Origin: Deltaproteobacteria bacterium
GTDB taxonomy: Bacteria > Desulfobacterota > GWC2-55-46
DNA: 64,000 bases
Direction of reading: 5' to 3'
Assembly (NCBI GenBank): GCA_016177845.1
Contig: JACOUO010000016.1
Location: 62,001 to 126,000, forward strand
Shown here piece after piece: positions 53,823-60,984 of this stretch. Within the stretch, counting starts at the first letter, position 1, and each line of letters starts with the position of its first letter. Under the pieces are notes generated by a model. The model saw only the letters and a list, made by a program, of their open reading frames with translations, was not told the origin of the DNA and ran no database searches. Both the position numbers and the translations under genes were made by a program.

Positions 53823-54566
53823 ATGCACGGTCTCAGATGGCAGCTTATTGCCGGGGTGATACTCATAGCGCTCTCGGCAACGATATACTTTGCCCATTAT
53901 GCCCTTTTCGGGGATGCGCATCATATCTTTTCATATCTTATAACGGATTTGGCTTTTCTGCCTGTTGAAGTGCTGCTGGTCACCATGATAATCCATCAGC
54001 TCCTTACTCGCATGGAGACCAAGACCAGGCTTGAGAAGCTCAATGTCGTAATAGGGGTCTTCTTCAGCGAGATGGGTACGCCTCTATTAACCAGATTTTC
54101 AGATTATGACCCGAACCTTGATAAGATACGGGGCGAGCTCGTCCTTTCCCATGGTAAATCAGACTCAGAGATAAAAAAAATAGGCAAGCGGCTCGTGGGT
54201 TTTGATTACGGAGTTGATATTGGGAATATCGACCTCGAAGAGCTTAAGTGGTATCTTGCGGGGAAAAAGGATTTTCTTGTGCAGATGCTTCAAAACCCTA
54301 CCCTTCTTGAGCATGAGTCATTTACAGACCTGCTGATGGCAGTGTTCCATCTTGCGGAAGAGCTGTCACACAGGGAAAGCTTTAAGGAACTGCCTGCATC
54401 TGACCTTAAGCATTTACAGGGAGATATTAAAAGGGCTTATGGCGGTCTGGCTGTTGAGTGGCTCTCGTATATGAAACACCTGCAGGGGAATTATCCGTAC
54501 CTCTTTTCCCTTGCCTTGAGGACAAATCCTTTTGATAAAAACTCCTCGCCGTTAGTAGGCTATTAA
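53823..54566 (+). CDS. Membrane protein of unknown function
   Basis: This 247-residue protein has two N-terminal transmembrane helices (about 7-28 and 38-60) followed by a cytoplasmic helical domain with no known motif (KTRLEKLNVVIGVFFSEMGTPLL; NIDLEELKWYLAGKKDFLVQMLQNPTLLEHESF). It begins 38 bases after rubrerythrin and could share the transcript. No catalytic residues stand out. The cytoplasmic part may be a sensor or scaffold. Confidence 0.75.
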   Translation: MHGLRWQLIAGVILIALSATIYFAHYALFGDAHHIFSYLITDLAFLPVEVLLVTMIIHQLLTRMETKTRLEKLNVVIGVFFSEMGTPLLTRFSDYDPNLDKIRGELVLSHGKSDSEIKKIGKRLVGFDYGVDIGNIDLEELKWYLAGKKDFLVQMLQNPTLLEHESFTDLLMAVFHLAEELSHRESFKELPASDLKHLQGDIKRAYGGLAVEWLSYMKHLQGNYPYLFSLALRTNPFDKNSSPLVGY

Positions 54567-54611
54567 ATAAGGGCGCAGTGCAAACTGCGCCAGTTTTTCA
54601 AATCGAATAAC

Positions 54612-55199
54612 TTACCAGTCCTTTGGTATAGACGCTTCTTTCCATTCTCCGGGCTTTAGCCCATTCAATTCCCACGGCCCTGTTTTTATTCTGATAAGTC
54701 TTAGGGTCGGGTGGCCTACGCTTGCTGTCATCCTGCGCACCTGCCGATTCCTTCCCTCTGTGATGGTTATCTTAAGCCATGTGTCAGGGATGTTTTTCCT
54801 GTAGCGTATGGGAGGCGTGCGCGGCCAGACCTCAGGAGATTCATTTACTGCCTCTACTATAGCGGGCTTTGTCATGCCATCATTAAGGAGCACCCCTTTC
54901 CTGAGCTTTTTGAGGGCTTCTTCATCAGGAACACCTTCGACCTGCACAAGATAGGTCTTGGGGAGTTTGTGGCGCGGCTCTGCGATTTTATGCTGGATAG
55001 AGCCGATATTGGTAAGTATTACAAGCCCCTCGCTGTCATAATCGAGCCTTCCGGCTGCGTAAACATCTGAAATATTAATGTAGTCCGCCAAAGTCGCTCG
55101 CCCTTCGGAATCGGTAAACTGGCAAAGCACCTGAAATGGCTTATTGAAAAGGATAAGGACAGGAACAGATGATCTTTTATTTGGGAGAGGTTTTTTCAT
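54612..55199 (-). CDS. rluE: Ribosomal RNA pseudouridine synthase, RsuA/RluE family
   Basis: This 195-residue protein has the RsuA-family catalytic motif [17 protein letters not shown], whose Asp is the nucleophile, and the C-terminal signature [29 protein letters not shown]. It lacks the N-terminal S4 domain, as RluE does; RluE modifies U2457 of 23S rRNA. It follows the 97-residue gene upstream directly (one-base spacing) on the minus strand. Function is well supported at family level, exact site inferred. Confidence 0.9.
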   Translation of the reverse strand: MKKPLPNKRSSVPVLILFNKPFQVLCQFTDSEGRATLADYINISDVYAAGRLDYDSEGLVILTNIGSIQHKIAEPRHKLPKTYLVQVEGVPDEEALKKLRKGVLLNDGMTKPAIVEAVNESPEVWPRTPPIRYRKNIPDTWLKITITEGRNRQVRRMTASVGHPTLRLIRIKTGPWELNGLKPGEWKEASIPKDW

Positions 55200-55493
55200 T
55201 TAAAAATAGAGGTATGCAACAAGCGCAAAGATAATGAGAGCGGCAATTATTATAAGAGAACGGGGAGAGAACGAAGCCTCAAAAGTCAGTGCCTTTAGCT
55301 GAGGATTTGGAGTTTTCATCTCAGGGCTTTTCAAGGATTTTCCAAGATCAGAGGCGGAAGAGAGTTTCTCCAGCCCGACAGCCTTCATCAACTCCTCGTA
55401 AGACCGCCTTACATCGGCAGGCATTGCCTCAAGGGAGTGATATTCCTTGCCATTGACTATATAGGTCTTTTTGAAATTAACTTCTATGGCCAC
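55200..55493 (-). CDS. Small tail-anchored protein, unknown function
   Basis: This 97-residue protein is soluble for about 75 residues (start MAIEVNFKKTYIVNGKEYHSLEAM, then a helix) and ends in one transmembrane helix (LIIIAALIIFALVAYLYF). No known family is recognised. Its stop lies one base before the rluE start on the same strand, so the two are a likely operon. Confidence 0.7.
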   Translation of the reverse strand: MAIEVNFKKTYIVNGKEYHSLEAMPADVRRSYEELMKAVGLEKLSSASDLGKSLKSPEMKTPNPQLKALTFEASFSPRSLIIIAALIIFALVAYLYF

Positions 55494-55603
55494 TGGTCGT
55501 CTTTGCCCCTGCCGTGAGCGGTCCTTACGCCATATTAGCTCTGAGCAGATTCAAAAACAAGGAGAAATTGCTGTAATTATTGGGGGCAAGTATCCTGCAA
55601 AAA

Positions 55604-55632
55604 TAAAAAAAGGCCGGTAAAATACCGACCCT
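55604..55632 (-). terminator. Terminator after tRNA-Leu
   Basis: On the minus strand GGTCGGTA, a short loop and TACCGGCC are followed by TTTTTTT, 15 bases after the tRNA. Confidence 0.85.
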
Positions 55633-55646
55633 TTTAATTTTTAAAG

Positions 55647-55733
55647 TGGTGCCCGAGGTCGGACTCGAACCGACACGGCCTTGCGACCTCGGGATTTTAA
55701 GTCCCGTGCGTCTACCAATTCCGCCACTCGGGC
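55647..55733 (-). tRNA. tRNA-Leu (anticodon UAA)
   Basis: On the minus strand GCCCGAG pairs with CTCGGGC to form the acceptor stem, followed by discriminator A and an encoded CCA. The anticodon loop reads GACTTAAAATC with anticodon TAA, and GTTCGAGTC gives the T loop. An 11-base-plus variable arm marks it as a class II tRNA. Leucine identity follows from the anticodon. Confidence 0.97.
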
Positions 55734-55947
55734 ATCAGGTGACAGGGCTGATTATGCCACAGCATAAGCCCCTGCAAGCCTCTCGAAAAAGAGAAGCTTC
55801 ACAAAGGTTTATCAAATAATTAAAGTTCTGTCAATGATAGTCGATAAATAATAATAACAGGTTGAAGGTTTTAGGATTAAATTCAGTAATTATCTTAAGT
55901 AATTCCCTGAACTAAACGGAAAATATAGCGAATTTAACTTAGAAAAC
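55734..55947. other. AT-rich intergenic region upstream of heme-porin gene
   Basis: The stretch holds the likely tRNA-Leu promoter (not clearly resolved) and AT-rich DNA. CTCTCGAAAAAGAGAAG near 55775 can form a short hairpin. No coding sequence was seen. Confidence 0.4.
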
Positions 55948-55975
55948 TTGACAATTAAAACTTCGTTGATATAAT
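55948..55975 (+). promoter_or_regulatory. Strong promoter of the heme-porin gene
   Basis: Consensus TTGACA (55948-55953) and TATAAT (55970-55975) have a 16-base spacer. The transcript would carry a leader of about 114 bases. Confidence 0.8.
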
Positions 55976-55991
55976 TGGGTAGAAAAAACGC

Positions 55992-56046
55992 CAAAGGGGG
56001 TGACTCCTTCAGTTTTTTTTGCCTCAGGGATTTAGCTGTCCCTTTT
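55992..56046 (+). promoter_or_regulatory. Two terminator-like hairpins in the leader of the heme-porin gene
   Basis: The first hairpin AAGGGG-GTGA-CTCCTT (about 55992-56007) is followed by CAG and eight T. The second, AGGGA-TTTAGCTG-TCCCT (about 56025-56042), is followed by TTTTT. Both lie between promoter and start codon, so transcription may be attenuated. No known riboswitch was recognised. Confidence 0.5.
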
Positions 56047-56095
56047 TACTTTGTTGATTTTGAGTCGGATATTTATTCAAAAAAAAGGAGGTTGT

Positions 56096-57352
56096 ATGAG
56101 TAAAAAGTTGTTGCTTAGTGTCGTGGCAGTATTCTTCTTCATGTCCATGGCGCTCTATTCCCCGCGTGAGGCTTCCGCTATTCCGGCCTTTGCGCGCCAG
56201 ACCGGTATGGCATGTAATTCTTGCCATTTCCAGCACTTTCCGTCACTTAATGCCTTTGGCAGAGCTTTTAAAGCCGGCGGCTACACACAGATTGGCGGGC
56301 AGAGCCTTGTAGAAGGCGAGCACCTTTCAATTCCCGTAACACTTAACGCTTCACTTGTAACAAAGATCAGGTATCAGAAGAGAAATGGTTCAACCACGAC
56401 AGGCGATGCCGGCGAGCTTAACAAAGGCCAGCTCCAGTTCCCTGATGAGGCAGCATTTCTCATCGGCGGACGCGCAGGCGAGCATGTAGGTTTCCTCCTC
56501 GAAGCTTCACTTAAGGACGGAGACCCGCTCTTCACCTCTTTCAAAATGCCTATTACATTTGATGTACACGGCGTAAACTTAAGCGCAATACCGTTCTTAA
56601 CAGATTCAGCAGGCGCTTCTTACGGTTTTGAAACCTTCAACACAGGCGCTTTAAGGATGGCTCGTCCTTTTGAGCACAGGACACAGACCTCAGCCCAGCA
56701 GTACATCGGCACTGATGGTAAGGCAACAGGTCTTGCTCTCGTAGCTTCACACAGCATGGGCTTTGTAAACTACACCCCTTTTGTGCGTGAGCATCCCTCA
56801 TCAGGCACAAACGGCAATACAGTTGCAGCCGGCCCGTACCTCAACTACTTCAGGGGCGCAGTAACACCTACAGTAGCAGGCTGGGACCTCGGCGCAGGTT
56901 TCCAGGTATGGAATGGAACATCAAAGAGCATCGTTGACGCTTCAGGCGTAGTAAGGGAGCATGCTGATGCTTGGGCGCTTGACGCACAGGCTCAGGGCGA
57001 AGTAGCCGGTCTTCCTTTAGGCCTCTACGCAACATATGCCGTAGCCAAGAAATCAGAAGCAGGTAAAGTAGCTAACGTCTACAATACAAACACTTTTGAT
57101 GACAAGACAGCCTGGACACTTACAGGCGAGCTTGGCGTAATCCCCCACAGGCTTACAGTAGGCGCAGCTTATCGCGGCGGCCACACAGGCGCTTCATCAA
57201 ACGATTCAGACAACGCCACAACATTGGCTTTTGTGTATGAAGCTGCTCAGAATGTCGAGTTCCAGCTTAACCACTCATGGCTGACCGGCGATGTCCCGTC
57301 AACAACATCAGGTAAGAACCTTACAACCCTCATGCTCTTCGCAGCATTCTAA
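56096..57352 (+). CDS. Fusion of a c-type heme motif and an outer-membrane porin-like barrel
   Basis: This 418-residue precursor has a signal peptide (about 28 residues, ending ASA), one CxxCH heme site at residues 40-44 (QTGMACNSCHFQHFPSLNAFG), and a beta-barrel-like remainder (about 60-418) rich in alternating strands, ending in FAAF. A heme at the mouth of a barrel suggests electron or redox exchange across the outer membrane. Glycine/alanine-rich loops and high expression signals (TTGACA/TATAAT promoter, AAAGGAGG) suggest an abundant protein. Relatives of this type occur in Nitrospirota and other anaerobes; function is not established. Confidence 0.8.
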   Translation: MSKKLLLSVVAVFFFMSMALYSPREASAIPAFARQTGMACNSCHFQHFPSLNAFGRAFKAGGYTQIGGQSLVEGEHLSIPVTLNASLVTKIRYQKRNGSTTTGDAGELNKGQLQFPDEAAFLIGGRAGEHVGFLLEASLKDGDPLFTSFKMPITFDVHGVNLSAIPFLTDSAGASYGFETFNTGALRMARPFEHRTQTSAQQYIGTDGKATGLALVASHSMGFVNYTPFVREHPSSGTNGNTVAAGPYLNYFRGAVTPTVAGWDLGAGFQVWNGTSKSIVDASGVVREHADAWALDAQAQGEVAGLPLGLYATYAVAKKSEAGKVANVYNTNTFDDKTAWTLTGELGVIPHRLTVGAAYRGGHTGASSNDSDNATTLAFVYEAAQNVEFQLNHSWLTGDVPSTTSGKNLTTLMLFAAF

Positions 57353-57375
57353 GGGAGTAAGTTTTAATCAAATCG

Positions 57376-57408
57376 AAGGGAGGGCATTAGTTTGCCCTCC
57401 CTTTTTTT
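57376..57408 (+). terminator. Terminator of the heme-porin gene
   Basis: AAGGGAGGGCA and TGCCCTCCCTT form an 11-bp stem, followed by a run of T. Confidence 0.92.
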
Positions 57409-57432
57409 GTATATACAAGAAAAGGGGCAGAG

Positions 57433-58377
57433 ATGAAAATAAAGGATTTATTCAGGCCGGATTATTTTAAAAAAGCATTAAGCTCTCTTACCTTTATAGT
57501 GTTATCCGTCTTTCTGTTGTCAGGCTGTTCCGCACCGTTGAAGATAAACTATAATCCCAAGTCAATTGCTCCATCCCTCAAGACAAAAGTCCCTATAACA
57601 GTTCACATTAAAGACATAAAAGACGGAAGAGCTGTTAAAGGCGAGAGGACGATCGGCAGGATTAACGCCAATGTGGCTGATATTAACAGCACCACTCTCA
57701 AGCTTGAGGACAGCGTGCCTGAGATAGTCACAAACGCCTTTGTAAAGGAATTTACTGAGGCAGGCTATGCCGTAAGGACTGGAAATAATATTGCAGATGA
57801 TACGGACTTTATTGTAAGCGGAGAAGTTAAGAACTTCAGCCTCGATATCGGGGCAAGGGACAAGATAAATATAGAAGTGGCAACAGAGGTTATTGAGAAA
57901 GAGACAGGCAAGGTCCTTTGGGCAGGCACAGGGGTTGAGAAGGCTGAAAGGTTTGCCGGAGTAATGGGCAACACAAGGGCTACCATCTCAAATAATATTT
58001 CCGTCTCCCTTGCCAAGGTCATAAGGAATGTGATTAATGAAGTAACACCCAGGATTGCTAATACAAAAGCGGCTTACGCACCGAAGGTAGCTGAGCCGAT
58101 TTCACAAAGCATTGAGCCTCTTGAGGCTGCGCCGCCTTCAGATGACATTATCCCTGCTCCGGAAGGCACAGGCAGGGTAGTCATCAACACAACACCTGAG
58201 AGGTCAAAGGTCTATGTGGGCGATATCTACTACGGTCTTACGCCCCTTACCCTTGATATAGACCCTGGCGTATATGAGTTCACCATTAAGCAGAAGGGCT
58301 TCAAACAGGGGAAAGAGAAGGTATCTGTCAGAAAAGGCCAGTTCACCGAACTTGAGGTGAGCCTCGATAAAGAATAG
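57433..58377 (+). CDS. YajG-like lipoprotein with C-terminal PEGA domain
   Basis: This 314-residue lipoprotein has a signal with lipobox LSGC (Cys near residue 32), a YajG-like domain (about 45-210; VPITVHIKDIKDGRAVKGERTIG; FIVSGEVKNFSLD), a proline-rich linker and a PEGA domain (about 235-312; GRVVINTTPERSKVYVGDIYYG). PEGA domains are found in surface proteins and may bind peptidoglycan or other polymers. AAAAGGGGCAGAG precedes the ATG. It is transcribed separately from the porin gene (terminator between) and ends at a strong shared terminator. Confidence 0.85.
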   Translation: MKIKDLFRPDYFKKALSSLTFIVLSVFLLSGCSAPLKINYNPKSIAPSLKTKVPITVHIKDIKDGRAVKGERTIGRINANVADINSTTLKLEDSVPEIVTNAFVKEFTEAGYAVRTGNNIADDTDFIVSGEVKNFSLDIGARDKINIEVATEVIEKETGKVLWAGTGVEKAERFAGVMGNTRATISNNISVSLAKVIRNVINEVTPRIANTKAAYAPKVAEPISQSIEPLEAAPPSDDIIPAPEGTGRVVINTTPERSKVYVGDIYYGLTPLTLDIDPGVYEFTIKQKGFKQGKEKVSVRKGQFTELEVSLDKE

Positions 58378-58397
58378 TCTTTGGAAGAGTGTTTTTA

Positions 58398-58429
58398 AAC
58401 CCCCCTCAGCCGAAAGGTGAGGGGGGTTT
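58398..58429. terminator. Bidirectional terminator
   Basis: AACCCCCCTCA and TGAGGGGGGTT form an 11-bp stem followed by TTTTTT. It ends the PEGA gene and probably the convergent ferritin-like gene. Confidence 0.9.
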
Positions 58430-58451
58430 TTTCTTGGATAGAGGAGACAGC

Positions 58452-58904
58452 TCAGGCGGCCTTTTCCCATACCCGGCTGTCTATCGCCTGCTCAATGTAT
58501 TTAAGGTGGCGCTGCTCGTCTCTGAAGTTCTTTTCAATAAGCTCTTTTGTCAGGGCCGGAAAATCGATGTTTCTTGCCTCTCCGTAACGCTTGTTTGTCA
58601 TATTCTCGCCGCTTCTTAAAGCCTTAAGAGCGCCTTCAATCCCTGTCAAGCTCCGTACCTTTGTGAATGCGTCAAGCACATAACCCCTGAAATCTTTTGA
58701 GAATTTCGGAGGCTCATCACCGAGTTTTCTGATAGATTCGGAAAGCTCGTTTATATGCCGCTCGTGGTCACCTCTGAAGCTTTCGATTTGTTTTTTTACA
58801 TCAGGCGCATCTATATGGCGCAGGCTCTCATTATAGGCATGGACAGCGTCTATATCGAGCTGGCATAACGACTTCAGCTCCTTAAGAATATCCCTGTCTT
58901 CCAT
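58452..58904 (-). CDS. Ferritin-like four-helix protein (DUF2383/PA2169-like)
   Basis: This 150-residue protein consists of four long helices with acidic and His residues (ELKSLCQLDIDAVHAYNESL; FRGDHERHINELSESI; EGALKALRSGENMTNKRYGEA; NFRDEQRHLKYIEQAI) in the spacing of diiron ferritin-like proteins. It is of the DUF2383 type, whose members are thought to act in stress or metal handling. It has no rubredoxin tail. GGAGGAATTTT precedes the ATG. It is monocistronic. Confidence 0.8.
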   Translation of the reverse strand: MEDRDILKELKSLCQLDIDAVHAYNESLRHIDAPDVKKQIESFRGDHERHINELSESIRKLGDEPPKFSKDFRGYVLDAFTKVRSLTGIEGALKALRSGENMTNKRYGEARNIDFPALTKELIEKNFRDEQRHLKYIEQAIDSRVWEKAA

Positions 58905-59195
58905 AAAATTCCTCCTTTATTTGTGTCGTACTTTAATATAAGCCTTCTTTGGAACAACAAAGGGGAGATATATAAAGTATAAGGAGAAAGCAGAGTACAT
59001 TCAACAAAGCTTTTGAAAAACATAGGGGGGGGGAATGGCGGAAGGGGGAGGGAGTCGGTCTCCGCTCGTCGGCTTCCTGCCTCCTCGCTCTGACCCCGGT
59101 CTTATTCTTTCGGCTTCATCCTGAAGCCTCATCCTCCCGGCTGGTCGGCGAATAAGACCCTTCGACCCTCTGAATGGGCTACAAGTCTGAATATT
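58905..59195. other. Intergenic region with duplicated tRNA-Sec 3' end and hairpins
   Basis: This 290-base gap contains a 22-base copy of the selC 3' end (59036-59057) and a C-rich, GC-rich segment with inverted repeats (GGTCTTATTC at 59098-59107 with GAATAAGACC at 59150-59159; GGCTTCA-TCC-TGAAGCC at 59112-59128). No protein gene was found. Confidence 0.6.
59036..59057. repeat. Direct repeat of the tRNA-Sec 3' end (left copy)
   Basis: TGGCGGAAGGGGG followed by AGGGAGTCG is repeated exactly at 59196-59217, where it is the 3' end of selC including CCA. The 138 bases between the copies carry inverted repeats. Such a pattern is seen when DNA integrates at the end of a tRNA gene, here as a very small insertion. 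Confidence 0.75.
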
Positions 59196-59290
59196 TGGCG
59201 GAAGGGGGAGGGAGTCGAACCCACCAATCCCCTTGACGGCGACAGACAGGTTTTGAAGACCTGCAGGGCCACCGGGCCCTGTCCCCTTCC
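59196..59290 (-). tRNA. selC: tRNA-Sec (anticodon UCA), selenocysteine
   Basis: On the minus strand GGAAGGGG pairs with CCCCTTCC as the long acceptor stem, followed by G and an encoded CCA. The anticodon loop CTTCAAA carries TCA, which reads UGA. The 95-base length, the long variable arm and the T-arm GGTTCGACTCC are typical of bacterial tRNA-Sec. It is preceded by a promoter and shows that the genome recodes UGA as selenocysteine in at least one protein, most plausibly in a redox enzyme elsewhere. Confidence 0.95.
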
Positions 59291-59297
59291 ATTGAGT

Positions 59298-59325
59298 ATT
59301 GTATTGGAAAACCGCTGAGTTTCAA
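59298..59325 (-). promoter_or_regulatory. selC promoter
   Basis: On the minus strand TTGAAA (59325-59320), a 16-base spacer and TACAAT (59303-59298) lie seven bases before the mature tRNA 5' end. Confidence 0.7.
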
Positions 59326-59329
59326 GCAT

Positions 59330-59363
59330 AAAAAAAGGGCTATATTTTCATATAGCCCTTTTT
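59330..59363 (-). terminator. Terminator of the unidentified RNA
   Basis: On the minus strand GGGCTATA, a short loop and TATAGCCC are followed by TTTTTTT. Runs on both sides make it usable from either direction. Confidence 0.88.
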
Positions 59364-59604
59364 GAAGTTTTTAACAGGCAGTTATCGGACAGCTTTTTTC
59401 CAATCCGCCGACCTTCCGAATTTTCAGCCCCTAAGTCTCACCTCCCGGCTAAACCTTCAAGACTGTTTTTGCCAGTCCTGCGGGCTGATTATCCTTCAGG
59501 CCTCCTTAAGTGGTTTGCACGCACTCTGCGGATGGGCGTTCACGCACTCAGGCGTTAGTCCAATCTCAAGCCTGTTAAATTGCCAATGAGTTAATAGCCT
59601 TTAC
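59331..59604 (-). ncRNA. Unidentified structured non-coding RNA
   Basis: A promoter (TTGAAG 59636-59631, 16-base spacer, TATAAT 59614-59609) and a terminator (59330-59363) delimit a transcript of about 270 bases with no credible protein. Its ends pair as TTTAACAGGC (59579-59570) with GCCTGTTAAA (59379-59370); inside are ATTGGAC with GTCCGAT and ATCCGC with GCGGAT, plus CAGCCC with GGGCTG and a GACTG/CAGTC hairpin. It has two AACGCC and two GAGTGCGTG copies in its 5' part. It does not show RNase P, tmRNA or SRP signatures. Confidence 0.6.
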
Positions 59605-59608
59605 TTAT

Positions 59609-59636
59609 ATTATATCACAAAGGATATTTCCTTCAA
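59609..59636 (-). promoter_or_regulatory. Promoter of the unidentified RNA
   Basis: On the minus strand TTGAAG (59636-59631) and consensus TATAAT (59614-59609) are separated by 16 bases, placing the start near 59602. Confidence 0.7.
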
Positions 59637-59691
59637 GGGGTCAAAAAATATGGGTTTTTAGAGGATTTTATACGAAAAAGGAAAGGGTTTA

Positions 59692-59857
59692 CCAGACTTT
59701 AGGAGAAGAGGAGCCTGTTCACAAAGCGGTTGCCCAAAATGGACGGTTTAGGCTTCCGGCATCGCTCGAAAGCGGTCGGCTTGCACACCCCGGTCCTGAA
59801 GGGCACCAAGAGATAACCTCAACTGAAACTCATCTCCCACAATCCGATAAGCCCTTT
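59692..59857 (-). ncRNA. ssrS: 6S RNA, second tandem copy
   Basis: This RNA of about 166 bases folds as a long hairpin: AAAGGG, TTATC and GA at its 5' end pair with TC, GGTAA and CCCTTT at its 3' end. Its middle matches the other copy (GGGAGATGAG, CCGGGGTGTGCAAGCCG) and carries GGAAGCCTAAACCG, resembling the GAAGCCTTAA segment of E. coli 6S RNA near the central bubble and terminal stem. 6S RNA binds sigma-70 RNA polymerase by mimicking an open promoter. No separate promoter is obvious, so it may be processed from the upstream copy's transcript. Confidence 0.75.
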
Positions 59858-59897
59858 TGCCTGGTAGCGGTCAAGGCTTTTCAGACCTTAAGAAATC

Positions 59898-60070
59898 TGC
59901 AGGATATGCCAGAGATTTGGAGAAGAGACCTTTTAACCAAGTGGCAGCTCAAGAGAACGGTTAAGGCTTCCGACATCGCCCGAAGACGGCCGGCTTGCTC
60001 ACCCCGTTCCGGGAGAGCCCCTAGCAAATCCTCAATTGAAGTTCATCTCCATCTAGTCCGGCATATCCTT
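59898..60070 (-). ncRNA. ssrS: 6S RNA, first tandem copy
   Basis: About 170 bases form a rod-like hairpin: GGATATGCC (60068-60060) pairs perfectly with GGCATATCC (59909-59901). The central part contains GGGGTGAGCAAGCCGG and GTCGGAAGCCTTAACCG, close to E. coli 6S RNA GGTGAGCATGCTCGG and GAAGCCTTAAAACTG, in the same order. The long closing stem, single-stranded bubble and terminal stem agree with the 6S fold. It has its own promoter, whose -35 box overlaps the end of lpxL. Confidence 0.8.
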
Positions 60071-60077
60071 TAATATT

Positions 60078-60106
60078 ATATTACTCCTATTGGAGGTTGT
60101 TGTCAA
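60078..60106 (-). promoter_or_regulatory. Promoter of the tandem 6S RNAs
   Basis: On the minus strand TTGACA (60106-60101), a 17-base spacer and TAATAT (60083-60078). The spacer contains the palindrome CTCC-AATA-GGAG, a possible regulator site. Confidence 0.65.
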
Positions 60107-60984
60107 ATCGGCTGGCCTGTTTGCGGCGGCCTGGTTTTCCATCTCCTGTGAACCCAGAACCACTGCTCAGGATGCTTTCTTACAATGTCTTCGATGGCCT
60201 TTGTGCATCTTGCCGTGTTCTCAAGCGCATCTCGCTCCCTGTCCCCTGTAAAAGTGAGTTCAAGTTCTTTTTGTATCTCAAGCCTGTAGCCGCTTCCGTG
60301 ACGGATGATAAAGGCAGGGACAACAGCCGCGCCCGTAGTAGCGGCCAAAAGTGCAGGCCCTTTATTGGTACAGGCAGGCACTGAGAAGAAGTCCACGAAA
60401 ACGCCTTCGGCCAAGGCGACATTCTGGTCAAGAAGTATGGTAACTATTCCGTTGTCCGCAAGCCGCCTCATGAGTTTTCTCATTGCCCTGTTCTTGGAGA
60501 TGATGACATTGCCTGAACGAGTCCTGACCCATTTGACGAATTGTTCCAGTACCGGGCTGTCGAGCTCTCTGGCCACTACATCGAGCTTAAACCCGATATG
60601 TCCGAAAGACGCTCCGAAAAGCTCCCAGTTGCCGAAGTGCCCTGTGCAGAGGATGACGCCCTTTTTCTTCTCAAGCGCCTTGGCGAGGTTCTCCGTTCCA
60701 TGCACCTTGACCAATTTAATGAAACTCTTCTGATTCAGCCAAGGTATCCTTGTGAACTCGAAAAACATTTTGGCAAGATTCACAAAGACCTTTTGAGCGA
60801 TCTCCTGCTTTTTCTCCTGAGTAAGCTCATCCCTGTATGCCCTGTCAATGTTGTCGAGTGTTATCTTTCTCCTCTTTTTGTCGTACTTATATATAAGCCT
60901 GCCGAAGACCCTGCCCAATATATGGACAAGTCCCAACGGCATATGGCCGAGCAGAAATGAGATTATCTTAAGGAGAGAGAACAT
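60103..60984 (-). CDS. lpxL: Lipid A biosynthesis late acyltransferase, LpxL/HtrB family
   Basis: This 293-residue inner-membrane enzyme adds a secondary acyl chain to Kdo2-lipid IVA. One N-terminal hydrophobic segment anchors it (FLLGHMPLGLVHILG), and the His-x4-Glu catalytic motif is HFGNWE in VILCTGHFGNWELFG. Further conserved parts are ITILLDQN-like and HPEQWFWVHRRWKTRP near the C-terminus. It starts one base inside the lpxK stop (TGATG), so translation is coupled with lpxK in an LPS operon. Confidence 0.95.
   Translation of the reverse strand: MFSLLKIISFLLGHMPLGLVHILGRVFGRLIYKYDKKRRKITLDNIDRAYRDELTQEKKQEIAQKVFVNLAKMFFEFTRIPWLNQKSFIKLVKVHGTENLAKALEKKKGVILCTGHFGNWELFGASFGHIGFKLDVVARELDSPVLEQFVKWVRTRSGNVIISKNRAMRKLMRRLADNGIVTILLDQNVALAEGVFVDFFSVPACTNKGPALLAATTGAAVVPAFIIRHGSGYRLEIQKELELTFTGDRERDALENTARCTKAIEDIVRKHPEQWFWVHRRWKTRPPQTGQPI

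Noticed and set aside
55982-56048. c-di-GMP (GEMM) riboswitch in the heme-porin leader
   Set aside because: ACGCCAAAGG only loosely resembles the GACGCAAAGCC core, and the second half of the GEMM fold is missing in the short leader.
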